Below, one piece after another: positions 54,394 through 63,364 of a DNA stretch of 64,000 bases. Under the pieces are notes generated by a model. That model saw nothing but the letters and a program-made list of their open reading frames with translations, ran no database searches and was not told the DNA's origin. Every line of letters starts with the position of its first letter. Position 1 is the stretch's first letter. Where the stretch lies: positions 1,240,001-1,304,000 of the forward strand of contig JADJQN010000003.1 in assembly GCA_016712745.1 (NCBI GenBank), in the 5' to 3' direction. The position numbers and the translations under genes were made by a program. Source of the stretch: Sandaracinaceae bacterium. GTDB lineage: Bacteria > Myxococcota_A > Polyangia > Polyangiales > JADJQN01.

Positions 54394-55163
54394 TGGATCT
54401 GCGCGTTCTCGGCTGCCATGGCGGCGAGACGATCAAGCATCGCACCTCGAGCTTTCTCATCAACGGCCGCATTGCCATCGATGCCGGTGCGGTGACGAGC
54501 ATGCTCACCCTTGAGGAGCAGCTTGCGATTGATGCCGTGCTCGTGAGTCACGCGCATCTGGATCACGTGCGTGATTTGGCGACGCTCGCCGACAACCGAT
54601 GTCAGATGGGCGGTAGGCCACTGGTGATTGCGTCGACCACAGAGACCTTGGCGGCGTTGAAGACGCACTTTTTCAATGACGTGGTCTGGCCGGATTTTAG
54701 CCAAATCCCCAATCCTAGAGGTGAACCAACGCTTGTCTTTCAAGAGCTGGTCGCGGAGAAAACGGTAGAAATCGCTGGAGCGGCAGTCACCCCGGTGATG
54801 GTGCATCACACCATCGACACATGCGGTTTTATCGTAGACGCAGGCTCAGCGGCCCTCGCGTACAGTGGCGACACGGGCCCCACCGATCGCTTGTGGGAGG
54901 TGCTCGGCACGCAGAAGAATCTGCGCGCTCTCTTGATGGAGGTGTCATTTCCGAACGCGCACCACCAGCTCGCCAAGGACAGCGCGCATCACACGCCGGA
55001 AACACTCGATCGTGAGCTCGAGAAGCTAAAGAACGATCCGAACCTTCCGATCATGCTCTACCACATCAAACCAGTGTTTCAGGATGAGGTTGAGCGCGAG
55101 CTCGCTAAGATCACGAAACGCAATCTGCACATTTGCCAGCTCGGCGAGCAGTACGTTCTTTAG
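54393..55163 (+). CDS. Class II 3',5'-cyclic nucleotide phosphodiesterase
   Basis: The 256-residue protein is a metallo-beta-lactamase-fold hydrolase with metal motif SHAHLDHVRDL (His53, His55, Asp57, His58) and a second His-rich site (PVMVHHTIDTCGF), the arrangement of class II cyclic-nucleotide PDEs. It likely degrades cAMP/cGMP. Its ATG overlaps the stop of the CRP-type regulator by one base, so both should be produced together and may form a feedback pair. Confidence 0.86.
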   Translation: MDLRVLGCHGGETIKHRTSSFLINGRIAIDAGAVTSMLTLEEQLAIDAVLVSHAHLDHVRDLATLADNRCQMGGRPLVIASTTETLAALKTHFFNDVVWPDFSQIPNPRGEPTLVFQELVAEKTVEIAGAAVTPVMVHHTIDTCGFIVDAGSAALAYSGDTGPTDRLWEVLGTQKNLRALLMEVSFPNAHHQLAKDSAHHTPETLDRELEKLKNDPNLPIMLYHIKPVFQDEVERELAKITKRNLHICQLGEQYVL

Positions 55164-55169
55164 TGCCCA

Positions 55170-55625
55170 TTATATTTTAGGGCGAACGGTGAGACGCATG
55201 TCGTAGCGATCGAGACCGGGCCCATAGCCGTCTTTGGTCACGTAGAGCGTCGCGAATCCATTGCTCTCGAAGAACGGTGCGGTGTGCTGGCTCGTGTTGA
55301 TGTCTACGAATTCGATCTCGGGGTTTTGCGTGATCTCGGCAAGGCGACCCTTGAGCATGGCCGTGCCATAACCCTTCACGTGCTTGTCGCGATGGACCAT
55401 TCCCCAGCAAAGATTGACGATGTTGGAGTTGCTATTGCTGCGCGCGAAGCCGCCGCATGCCACGACCTCGCCAGCGTCTTCGACAATCGTGTAGGGCCCA
55501 GGCAGGCTCGCAAGAAACTCCTCGAAGAGCAGCCGCTCGTCCTGCGTGAAATATAAAGGGACGTTGCTGTCGAAGACCGCGAGGCACGCAGCAAGGTCAG
55601 CTTTCTGAAAGGGGCGGATCTGCAT
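55170..55625 (-). CDS. GNAT-family N-acetyltransferase
   Basis: The 151-residue product has the acetyl-CoA fold of GNAT enzymes: IRPFQKADLAACLAVFDSN at the start, VHRDKHVKGYGTAMLKGRL as the Gly-rich pyrophosphate loop, and VDINTSQHTAPFFESNGFA near the end. It is convergent with the phosphodiesterase gene (6 nt). The substrate is unknown. Confidence 0.83.
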   Translation of the reverse strand: MQIRPFQKADLAACLAVFDSNVPLYFTQDERLLFEEFLASLPGPYTIVEDAGEVVACGGFARSNSNSNIVNLCWGMVHRDKHVKGYGTAMLKGRLAEITQNPEIEFVDINTSQHTAPFFESNGFATLYVTKDGYGPGLDRYDMRLTVRPKI

Positions 55626-55675
55626 TCGGGCTGGGCGAATTCAGTAACACGGCGCCCTTCAAATGAGATCCAAAG

Positions 55676-55705
55676 AAAAACGGGCGGCCCTTTTGGGACC
55701 GCCCG
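55676..55705 (-). terminator. Strong Rho-independent terminator
   Basis: A GC-rich 10-bp stem (55681-55690 with 55695-55705, one bulged A) around a 4-nt loop is followed on the minus strand by TTTTT. On the plus strand the flanking T-tract is weak. No minus-strand gene ends here other than the candidate RNA and the 17-codon ORF. Confidence 0.85.
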
Positions 55706-55749
55706 CTTTCGTCGTCAGGCCTCTACCCGTACAGAGAGACCACAACTGC

Positions 55750-55803
55750 TCAGAAGCAGCTCACCTCGGGTAAGAGGCCGTTAGTACTGTGCATGTTGGG
55801 CAT
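55750..55803 (-). CDS. Candidate 17-residue peptide ORF
   Basis: This ORF reads MPNMHSTNGLLPEVSCF. The ATG is directly preceded by GGAGGAGGA, an unusually strong ribosome binding site. The stop is about 45 nt before the terminator stem. Its 3' half forms part of the 12-bp stem noted above, so translation would disturb the RNA fold. It could be a leader peptide, a peptide signal or a chance ORF; no family is recognised. Confidence 0.35.
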   Translation of the reverse strand: MPNMHSTNGLLPEVSCF

Positions 55804-56075
55804 TCCTCCTCCGGACCTGCCGGCGCTTACGGGCGTCTGATTGAAACCAGGCTCTCGTTGAAGCGTTCGACGGGGGGGACTCGTGGGAGTCCTCGTTCGC
55901 GTGATGAGATCCCTTGCGGGTTTCGGACCATTCCGGGACAAGCCATCCATCACGATCTGGAACTGAGCATGTAGCCGCTTAGATTGAACGCCAAGATTTA
56001 GACGTCGAATTTTTTAAATGAGTGGGGAGATGTGCGCACTACCGCGCCTCTCCATGACGACTTAGACTGGCGCCC

Positions 56076-56993
56076 ATGGCCACCGAAGCAGTGCACATGA
56101 CGGCGCTTCACGAGAGCGTGCATGGCGCAGTCGAGCCCGTTGCGGGAGAGGTAACGAGCGTCGTGCGGCGTCATCGCTCGCTTGCTCGGTTCGGTGCGGT
56201 CTTGGTGGATCTTGCGTACTTCGAACGGTTTCCGATCGCATTCGCGCGTTACGTGGCCGGCGCGCCCCAAGCGCGATCTGCGTGGGGCGATACGTTCCAC
56301 GAAAAAGGTCCCACCCAATTACTTGAAGCGCTTCTGCGGCGAGTGCGTGATGGACGCGCGAGCGCGCAAGCGGGAGGCCCTGGCCGCGAACAGGTGCTCG
56401 CAGTGTGCTTAGGGCTTGCCTCGCATCTGGCTGTCGACGTGGTCTCGCATCCGCTCGTTCATCGCATCGCGCACGTGCGCTCGCACGCGCTTGGAACCAG
56501 CGAAGCGCAAGAGCACCAGGTCATCGAGAAGTTTCAGTCGGCGATATTTCACGAGCGCTATCACGGGCGCGATCTGCTCGGACGCTCGATATATTTCGAC
56601 TATTTGGATGTGCCGGCGCTTGAGATGATCAACGACGATCGCTTTTGGCGGCTGCTCTCGGAATGCATGCGCGAATCGCTTGGTCGCGCGCCGATGCGCG
56701 ACGAGATGCGGGCGTGGGCTCGCGGCTATCGCCAGTACGCGCGCATCGTCTCGAGCCCGATGGGGCGTCTTGTCGCGACTTCTCGCGCCAAGGAAGAAGC
56801 CTTCGACGTTCTATATCGCGGAAAAGACTTCAACTATGACGACGTGTTCGACGAAGCGCGTTCACGCTCGCGCGCCTACGTCGAAGCGGCTTATGCCTAC
56901 GGTCACGGAGATGTGGATCGCGACGATCTGGAAGCGGCCATTCCGCGTCAAACGCCCGATCCTGTGCATGAGAACGGAATTTGGATTCCATAG
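56076..56993 (+). CDS. Zinc-dependent phospholipase-C-like protein
   Basis: The 305-residue product resembles the Zn-dependent phospholipase C domain: DTFHEKGPTQL, LASHLAVDVVSHPLVHRIAHV with paired His/Asp ligands, and VIEKFQSAIFHERYHGRDLL. These would bind two or three zinc ions. No signal peptide is seen, so it may be cytoplasmic or exported unusually. It may hydrolyse phospholipids; this is inferred from the motif pattern only. Confidence 0.62.
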   Translation: MATEAVHMTALHESVHGAVEPVAGEVTSVVRRHRSLARFGAVLVDLAYFERFPIAFARYVAGAPQARSAWGDTFHEKGPTQLLEALLRRVRDGRASAQAGGPGREQVLAVCLGLASHLAVDVVSHPLVHRIAHVRSHALGTSEAQEHQVIEKFQSAIFHERYHGRDLLGRSIYFDYLDVPALEMINDDRFWRLLSECMRESLGRAPMRDEMRAWARGYRQYARIVSSPMGRLVATSRAKEEAFDVLYRGKDFNYDDVFDEARSRSRAYVEAAYAYGHGDVDRDDLEAAIPRQTPDPVHENGIWIP

Positions 56994-57071
56994 AGCGATA
57001 GAGTCGCGTTCTCGAAGCGGCGTTGTCACACAATCGACACCATGCGGCCTTAGGTTTCAGACAAGAAAAAA

Positions 57072-57776
57072 ATGACTGAACGAATCCTCGTCGTGGATGA
57101 CGAGCCAGACCTTCTAGAGCTCGTCGAATACAACCTGCGTGAAGCGGGATATACGGTTGTGACGGCCAAGGATGGCGCTGCGGCAATGGCCGAAGTGCGT
57201 CGCCAGCGTCCCGACCTTATTGTGTTGGATGTGATGTTGCCGGACGTCTCCGGAACCGAACTGTGCCGGCGCCTACGTCGCGATCCAGACACATCGCGCA
57301 TCCCCATCATGATGCTCACGGCACGCGGACAAGAGATTGACCGCGTTGTTGGCTTCGAGTTGGGCGCCGACGATTACGTCGTCAAACCGTTTAGTCCGCG
57401 CGAGCTGGCCTTGCGCGTCCAGGCAGTGCTGCGCCGGGCATCCACAACACCGGTAGATAGCGCGCCGCGTATTGTCATTGGCAAGCTGGTAATAGACGTG
57501 GCTCGTCATCAGGTGATGGTCGAAGACGAAGAAATTCCAGTCACTGCGCTTGAGTTCAAATTGTTGCTCGACCTGATTACACGGCGTGGTCGTGTGCAGT
57601 CGCGCGACGCGTTGCTTGATCGTGTGTGGGGATACGCGCCCGGTATCGAGACCCGCACAGTAGATACTCACGTGAAGCGTTTGCGCGAGAAGCTCGGCGC
57701 GGCGAGCGAATACATCGAGACGGTGCGCGGCGTGGGCTATCGCGTACGCGAAGATCTCACTGAAACCGCAGGATAA
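57072..57776 (+). CDS. phoB: OmpR/PhoB-family response regulator
   Basis: The 234-residue regulator has a receiver domain with Asp9/Asp10 and phosphoacceptor Asp53 (LIVLDVMLPDVSG), the conserved Thr/Lys (MMLTARG, DDYVVKPF), and a C-terminal winged helix (GYAPGIETRTVDTHVKRLREKL). The following genes (histidine kinase, pstB, phoU) identify it as PhoB of the phosphate regulon. It starts 78 nt after the phospholipase-like gene, with GACAAGAAAAAA before the ATG. Confidence 0.92.
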   Translation: MTERILVVDDEPDLLELVEYNLREAGYTVVTAKDGAAAMAEVRRQRPDLIVLDVMLPDVSGTELCRRLRRDPDTSRIPIMMLTARGQEIDRVVGFELGADDYVVKPFSPRELALRVQAVLRRASTTPVDSAPRIVIGKLVIDVARHQVMVEDEEIPVTALEFKLLLDLITRRGRVQSRDALLDRVWGYAPGIETRTVDTHVKRLREKLGAASEYIETVRGVGYRVREDLTETAG

Positions 57777-57836
57777 GCCTTGCCGCTCCAATGAGTTTGC
57801 CGTGCAGACTGAGCGACGAGCGCCTATGATCGGCGT

Positions 57837-59222
57837 GTGTTGAGTCGGTTGAGAGCGCGCGTCTATTTCACAGTGGCTGCGGCAGCAGCGCTCTTGGTGG
57901 GTGCCGCGTGGCTCATTCTCGGACCCATCTCGCACTCGCTTCACCACGACGCGGCGCAGCTCGTAAGCTACGGCGTTGTTGTTGGAGCGTTCGCCATATT
58001 GCTCGGCGTCGTGGTGAGCGAAGCGCTCATTCGCTCGCTAGAGGCACCTGTCCGAGATCTGCAACGTGTCGTCACGGCCCTTGCCGCTGGAGATCAATCG
58101 GCCCGCATACGCAACGTCGAGGATGACGAGCTTGGGGAGTTGTCCCGTACGGTCGATCGCATGGCGACCCAAATCGGTGCACGTCTCGATGCGATGAGCG
58201 CGGAAGAGGCGCAGCTGCGTACGATTCTCGATTCCATGGTGGAGGCTGTTTTCGTTACCGACCCTGAGGGACGCATCATTTTGACGAATGCGGCACTTCA
58301 GCGCTTGGCAGGTGCGCGCGTTGAAGGTCGCACTGCGGTGGAGGCCATTCGCAGTCCCGAACTGCACGACGCAGTCGCGTTGGCATTGCGCGGAGTAGAA
58401 TCCTCCGTGCAGATCGAAACGCGCATGGCGACCGAATCGCGCGTTCTGGCAGCGCATATTTCACCGCTGCCACAAGGCTCCGGCGTGGTCACCGTGCTTC
58501 ACGATGTCACCGATCTGAAGCTGGCAGACACCGTGCGTCGCGACTTTGTGGCGAACGCAAGTCATGAGTTGCGCACGCCGCTCACGGCGATTCGCGGCTT
58601 TGCTGAGACGCTCGCGGGCGGCGTCCAAGACCCGGTGCTCGTTTCGCGGTTCGTAGGGCGCATCTTGGAGCATTCAGTGCGCATGCAGCGCCTTGTGGAT
58701 GACCTCATGCAGCTCTCGCGTGCCGAAGCGCCCGATGAGACCTTTGTCGTTGAACCCATCGATCTCTCTACGGCGGTTGCGCGTGCTCTGCGTAGCGTCG
58801 AGGCGGCGGCGGCGAAGAAGCGCATCAAACTCCAAACGGATCAGGCAATCGCAGGCGTGCGTGTGCTCGCAGATGAGCGTGCTCTTGATCACGTGCTGAT
58901 CAATCTCGCCGACAACGGCGTGAAGTACACGCCGGAGGAAGGGTCGGTCACAGTCCGATTGCGCGCGGCCGAGGACGGATGGGTGTACATCGAGGTCGCC
59001 GACACCGGTGGCGGGATTGCAGCGCCTCATCTCTCGCGGATCTTCGAGCGATTCTATCGAGTCGACCCGGGTCGCTCGCGCGACGTGGGGGGCACAGGCC
59101 TTGGGCTTGCGATCGTGAAACATCTTACCCAGCGCATGGGCGGCGAGGTCAGCGTCGAGAGCAGTCTTGGCGTGGGGACGGTTTTTCGCGTGAAATTACG
59201 AGTCGCCCGGGCCGAAAGCTAA
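57837..59222 (+). CDS. phoR: PhoR-type sensor histidine kinase
   Basis: The 461-residue kinase has two N-terminal membrane helices (about 8-30 and 43-64), HAMP (60-112), PAS (124-235), a dimerisation/phosphoacceptor segment with His243 (ASHELRTPLTAIRGF) and an HATPase domain (DNGVKYTPEEG, DTGGGIAAPHL, GTGLGLAIVKH). It begins at GTG, 60 nt after phoB. It should phosphorylate PhoB under phosphate limitation, and PhoU/Pst may modulate it. Confidence 0.93.
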   Translation: MLSRLRARVYFTVAAAAALLVGAAWLILGPISHSLHHDAAQLVSYGVVVGAFAILLGVVVSEALIRSLEAPVRDLQRVVTALAAGDQSARIRNVEDDELGELSRTVDRMATQIGARLDAMSAEEAQLRTILDSMVEAVFVTDPEGRIILTNAALQRLAGARVEGRTAVEAIRSPELHDAVALALRGVESSVQIETRMATESRVLAAHISPLPQGSGVVTVLHDVTDLKLADTVRRDFVANASHELRTPLTAIRGFAETLAGGVQDPVLVSRFVGRILEHSVRMQRLVDDLMQLSRAEAPDETFVVEPIDLSTAVARALRSVEAAAAKKRIKLQTDQAIAGVRVLADERALDHVLINLADNGVKYTPEEGSVTVRLRAAEDGWVYIEVADTGGGIAAPHLSRIFERFYRVDPGRSRDVGGTGLGLAIVKHLTQRMGGEVSVESSLGVGTVFRVKLRVARAES

Positions 59223-59314
59223 ATCGGTCGTGCGCATCCCGCTATCCGATCTTCGCATGGCCGTAACCTCGATGTCACACTGCGTGGTCAGGCTTGCGGC
59301 CAGCTGAGCACCCC

Positions 59315-60121
59315 ATGAAAAACCTGCTCTCGATTCCTTTGCAAAGCGATGCGTCGGCCGGCGAATCCACGGCCAAGATGTTGGCATCCGCCGTTTCGGT
59401 GTCGTACGGGACGAAGCAAGCGATTCGCGACATAACGCTTCCTATTCGCGAATGCCGAGTCACCGCCCTCATCGGTCCGTCGGGCTGCGGCAAGAGCACC
59501 TTCTTACGTTCATTGAATCGTATGAACGACACGGTGGATGGCGCCAAGGTCTCTGGTGAGATCCTGCTCGATGGACAGGACATCTACGCGCGCAACGTTG
59601 ACGCTGTCGAAGTTCGCCGTCGCGTGGGCATGGTCTTTCAGAAGTCCAATCCATTTCCCAAATCGATTTTCGAAAACGTGGCGTTTGGTCTACGCATCGC
59701 TGGAGAAAAGGATGCGACCAAAATAGCGCAGGTAGTCGAAGAGTCATTGCGGGGAGCCGCCCTATGGGACGAGGTCAAGGAGCGTCTGCAGGAATCGGCG
59801 ATGAGTCTCTCAGGCGGCCAGCAGCAGCGCCTCTGCATCGCGCGCGCGCTGGCTGTAAAGCCCGAGGTTTTGTTGATGGATGAGCCCGCATCGGCGCTCG
59901 ACCCTATCGCAACAGCGAAAATCGAAGAGCTGATCCGCGATTTGCGTTCGCGGTATACGATCGCCATTGTGACTCACAGCATGCAGCAGGCGGCGCGAGT
60001 CAGTGACTACACGGCATTCTTTTATTTGGGTGAGCTCGTCGAGTTTGGTGAGACAACGCAGATCTTTACGCGTCCGTCTCAGCCGCGAACCGAGGACTAC
60101 ATTACAGGGCGCTTTGGATGA
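59315..60121 (+). CDS. pstB: Phosphate ABC transporter ATP-binding protein
   Basis: PstB powers high-affinity phosphate uptake through PstCA. The 268-residue protein has Walker A GPSGCGKST (54-62), the phosphate-transporter motif QKSNPFPKSIFENVAFGLR, signature LSGGQQQR and Walker B VLLMDEPASALDP. The permeases PstC/PstA and binding protein PstS are absent here. The stop overlaps phoU by 4 nt. Confidence 0.94.
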   Translation: MKNLLSIPLQSDASAGESTAKMLASAVSVSYGTKQAIRDITLPIRECRVTALIGPSGCGKSTFLRSLNRMNDTVDGAKVSGEILLDGQDIYARNVDAVEVRRRVGMVFQKSNPFPKSIFENVAFGLRIAGEKDATKIAQVVEESLRGAALWDEVKERLQESAMSLSGGQQQRLCIARALAVKPEVLLMDEPASALDPIATAKIEELIRDLRSRYTIAIVTHSMQQAARVSDYTAFFYLGELVEFGETTQIFTRPSQPRTEDYITGRFG

Positions 60122-60795
60122 TGAATACGCACACGAGTCAGCAATACTACACCGAGCTAAGGTCCCTCAAAGATCGGTTGTTGGCCATGGGCGGGCGTTG
60201 CGAGGCACACATCCGGCAGGCTCTGCAAGCGCTTGAACACCAGGATGCAATGCTCGCCAATGAAGTGACGGGCACAGACCATCAGATCAATGCCGACGAA
60301 CTTGCCATCGACGACCTGGCCGTGCGCATCCTCGCCCTTCGCCAACCGGTCGGAAAAGATCTTCGCTTTTTGTTGACCGCGCTCAAGGTTGTAACGGACC
60401 TCGAGCGCATCGGCGATGAGGCGGTGAACATTGCCGAGCGCGCCGAAGAGCTCTCGAGCGAGCCGCACTTGCCTGAGACGTGGCGGGCGTTGCCAGAAAT
60501 GGCGAACGCTGCAGCGGCCATGCTGCACGATGCACTCGATGCATTCGTCGAAGAGGACGCCGAGAAGGCGCAGAGCGTTCTGGAAAAGGACGACGAGGTT
60601 GATGAATTCTACGGCCAAGTCATGCGCAAGAGCTTGGAGTATATGGCTCAACATTCGGCGCGGGTGAAAGCGGCGATGGGCGTGGTTTCCTGCGCAAAGT
60701 ACATCGAGCGCATTGCGGATCATTCGACAAACATTGCCGAGATGGTGGTTTACATGGTGCGCGGCGAGGATGTGCGGCACCGCGGCAAGAAGTGA
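60118..60795 (+). CDS. phoU: Phosphate transport regulator PhoU
   Basis: PhoU relays the state of the Pst transporter to PhoR and represses the Pho regulon. The 225-residue protein is all-helical with two three-helix repeats and conserved acidic metal sites such as DLERIGDEAVNIAERA and CAKYIERIADHSTNIAEM. It is translationally coupled to pstB (ATGATG overlap). Confidence 0.95.
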   Translation: MMNTHTSQQYYTELRSLKDRLLAMGGRCEAHIRQALQALEHQDAMLANEVTGTDHQINADELAIDDLAVRILALRQPVGKDLRFLLTALKVVTDLERIGDEAVNIAERAEELSSEPHLPETWRALPEMANAAAAMLHDALDAFVEEDAEKAQSVLEKDDEVDEFYGQVMRKSLEYMAQHSARVKAAMGVVSCAKYIERIADHSTNIAEMVVYMVRGEDVRHRGKK

Positions 60796-60859
60796 AGAAG
60801 TCTCAAACCCGCGTCTTGACCATTGAAAACGGACAGCGTATCCGCCAGATTCCCGGTCG

Positions 60860-63364
60860 ATGCGCGCCTCTACGCTCTACGGATGTCTTCTTTGCGGGCT
60901 CGTGTTCGGGCTCGCGAGCGGCGCGCGCGCTCAGAACTTTGCTGATGGCGGTGTTGCGTTTTCACCCGATGCCGCGGTTGCACCTGACGGTGGGACTTCG
61001 TCGGATGCGGGCGCAGCATTGGACGCACCTCCAACCGATGCGTCCTCGGTTGCGTCTTCCATGGCTGCGCCCGAGCTCGTTGAGTTCGTTGAAGCCGAGT
61101 ATCCGGCCGCCGCGCGTGAGGCGCAGCAAGAAGCGAGCGTAGAGCTCGAGATCACCATCGGAAGCGATGGCGCGATTCGCTCGGTCACGGTCGCGACGTC
61201 AGCGACGCCGGAATTCGATGCGGCCGCGGTGGCGGCAGCGCAACGCTTCGTGTTCCGGCCTGCGATGCGCAATGGCACGCCCGTCGCGTCTCGCATTCGT
61301 TATCGCTACGTGTTTGAGCTTCAGGAAGAAGTCGTGCCGGCTGCGACGCCCGAGCCCGAGCCAACGGCGCCAGATCCGGCTCAGCCGGCAAGCGAGCCTG
61401 CACCGACTGACGATGCTGCGCCTGCGCCTGAGGAGGAGCCTGTCCAAGAGCTGAGCTTCGGAGCGGTGGCGCGTGTGGATCCGCCCCCGCGTGAAGTCAC
61501 ACGCCGAACCATCGAAGCCGAAGAAATGGTGCGCATTCCCGGCACGCGCGGTGATGCGCTGCGTTCGATCGAGCTTTTGCCCGGTGTGGCGCGTCCGCCC
61601 GGACTTGCGGGGCTTGTGATCATTCGCGGATCAGCACCCGGTGACTCACAGGTGATGTTGGAGAGCACGCCCGTTCCCTTGCTCTACCACTTTGGTGGTC
61701 TCACGAGCTTTTACAACTCGCGCATGATCGACCGCATCGACTTTTACCCGGGAAATTTCTCGGCGCGCTACGGACGAAAGATCGGCGGCATCATCGACGT
61801 CGGCGTGCGCGACCCGCGCAGCGATGGCTTTCACGGCGTGGTGGATCTCAATTTGATCGATTCCTCGGTGCTCGTCGAAGCGCCGATTCTCGACAACCTC
61901 TCGGTCTCTATTGCTGCGCGTCGCAGTTACATAGATTTCTTTTTCGACAAACTCATTCCGAGCGACATCACAGCGATCGCAGCCCCCGTCTACTACGACT
62001 ACCAAGGTGTGATTTCATGGCGACCCACGTCGCGCGATCGCATTCGCCTACTTGGCTACGCGAGCGCCGATCGTTTCGCGCTGAACATACCGCCTTCGGA
62101 ATCGGATCCGACCATTCGCGGAAACTTGGATCTGCGCACGAGCTTCTACCGAGTGCAGGCAGATTGGCGTCATCAGTATTCCGAGAACGTGACGCAAGAC
62201 ATCTCCATTTCTGCGGGAGAAACGAACCTTCGCTTCGGGCTCGGGGATCAGTTTCGTCTCGATTTACACACGGTGCCGATTGTTGCGCGTGCCGAGTGGA
62301 ATGCACGCTTGTCGCATGGCGTACGGCTCATCGCTGGCTTTGACACGATCACGACGCCCACCGACCTCATCTACTACGGTCCGGCGGTCGGTCAGGCGGA
62401 AGGCAATCCCAGCATGGGCACGAACGTGGGAGCAGAGCGCAAGTTCGACACGACGTTTAGCTCGACAGTCTTCCGTCCTGCCATGTTCGTGGAAACCATT
62501 TTGCGCCCTGTCGACCCGCTGACCATCATCGCTGGCGTACGACTCGACTACTACCACGAGATTAGGCACTGGTCTTTCGATCCGCGGTTGTCCGCGCGCT
62601 ACGCCGTCAATGATCAATGGACGATCAAGGCAGGCATCGGCAGGTTCTCGCAGCCGCCCGAGTTTCAAGAGTCGCTGGCTGGTCTTGGCAATCCGAGTCT
62701 TACGCCGCTGCACGCGCTTCATTTGGCTGCGGGCGTTGATCACCAGTTCAACGAAACGTTTTCACTCGGCGTGGAAGGCTTCTACAAGTGGGTGACGAAT
62801 CGGCCGGTGGCTACCCAAAACTCCGAGCCGCCGTTCTTCGAGAACGCCGGAGTCGGGCGCATTTACGGCATGGAAGTAGCCGGTCGTGCCCGTCCCCGCG
62901 GTCGCTTTTTTGGATTCCTCTCCTACACGTTGTCGCGCAGCGAGCGCCTTGATCGCCCAGGCAGCGCGTGGCGTGTTTTTGATTTTGATCAGACGCACAT
63001 CTTTACGGTGAGCCTCGTTTACAAACTCGGGCGCGGTTGGGAACTCGGCGGCACCTTCCGCTTGGTGAGCGGCAATCCGCTTACGCCGGTCATCGGAAGC
63101 GTCTACGACGTTACCTCGAACGTCTATCAGCCCCTCTACGGCATGGTGAACAGCGATCGCGTTGGCCTCTTTCATCGCTTCGATGTGCGCCTCGAGAAGA
63201 TGTGGACGTTTACCAACTGGCGCCTCGCTTTCTACAGCAACGTGCAGCACGTCTACAACCGCATGAATCCCGAAGGCACGTTGTACAATTACGATTTCCG
63301 CGAGAGCCAAGTCGTCGGTGGTCTCCCGATCATTCCCAGCATCGGTGTGCGAGGCGAGCTGTGA
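60860..63364 (+). CDS. TonB-dependent receptor fused to a TonB C-terminal domain
   Basis: The 834-residue product has a signal peptide (about 1-24), an Asp/Ala/Ser-rich linker, a TonB C-terminal-like domain (about 72-156, including YPAAAREAQQEASVELEITI and AAQRFVFRPAMRNGTPV), a Pro/Glu-rich hinge (160-196), a plug region (about 205-330, LRSIELLPGVARPPGLAGLVIIRGSAPG) and a 22-strand-like barrel. This joins a domain that normally drives receptors with a receptor itself. The fusion is repeatedly seen in myxobacterial genomes but its role is unclear. The ligand is unknown. Confidence 0.87.
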   Translation: MRASTLYGCLLCGLVFGLASGARAQNFADGGVAFSPDAAVAPDGGTSSDAGAALDAPPTDASSVASSMAAPELVEFVEAEYPAAAREAQQEASVELEITIGSDGAIRSVTVATSATPEFDAAAVAAAQRFVFRPAMRNGTPVASRIRYRYVFELQEEVVPAATPEPEPTAPDPAQPASEPAPTDDAAPAPEEEPVQELSFGAVARVDPPPREVTRRTIEAEEMVRIPGTRGDALRSIELLPGVARPPGLAGLVIIRGSAPGDSQVMLESTPVPLLYHFGGLTSFYNSRMIDRIDFYPGNFSARYGRKIGGIIDVGVRDPRSDGFHGVVDLNLIDSSVLVEAPILDNLSVSIAARRSYIDFFFDKLIPSDITAIAAPVYYDYQGVISWRPTSRDRIRLLGYASADRFALNIPPSESDPTIRGNLDLRTSFYRVQADWRHQYSENVTQDISISAGETNLRFGLGDQFRLDLHTVPIVARAEWNARLSHGVRLIAGFDTITTPTDLIYYGPAVGQAEGNPSMGTNVGAERKFDTTFSSTVFRPAMFVETILRPVDPLTIIAGVRLDYYHEIRHWSFDPRLSARYAVNDQWTIKAGIGRFSQPPEFQESLAGLGNPSLTPLHALHLAAGVDHQFNETFSLGVEGFYKWVTNRPVATQNSEPPFFENAGVGRIYGMEVAGRARPRGRFFGFLSYTLSRSERLDRPGSAWRVFDFDQTHIFTVSLVYKLGRGWELGGTFRLVSGNPLTPVIGSVYDVTSNVYQPLYGMVNSDRVGLFHRFDVRLEKMWTFTNWRLAFYSNVQHVYNRMNPEGTLYNYDFRESQVVGGLPIIPSIGVRGEL

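Larger units (their letters stand above)
55676..55990 (-). ncRNA. Candidate structured RNA with terminator (unknown)
   Basis: The minus-strand transcript through this region would form a series of strong hairpins: a 7-bp stem (55948-55954 with 55900-55906), a GGACT/AGTCC hairpin (55877-55892), a 12-bp stem with one bulged base (55718-55729 with 55767-55779) that encloses a smaller hairpin (55744-55761), and finally a perfect terminator at 55676-55705. The 5' limit is uncertain; no sure promoter is found. It does not match tmRNA, RNase P, 6S or SRP RNA in the conserved motifs I could check. A short ORF is embedded. Confidence 0.45.

Noticed and set aside
55800..55830. SRP RNA-like string AGGTCCGGAGGAGGA
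   Set aside because: It recalls the 4.5S RNA loop, but the flanking stem does not pair and the rest of the molecule does not fit.
55823..55847. CRISPR-repeat-like end (GGGCGTCTGATTGAAAC) on the plus strand
   Set aside because: It resembles the ATTGAAAC tail of type I-C repeats, but only one copy exists; there are no spacers, further repeats or cas genes.
55750..55953. 67-codon minus-strand ORF
   Set aside because: Only the last 17 codons have a ribosome binding site; the upstream part lacks protein-like composition and overlaps strong hairpins.
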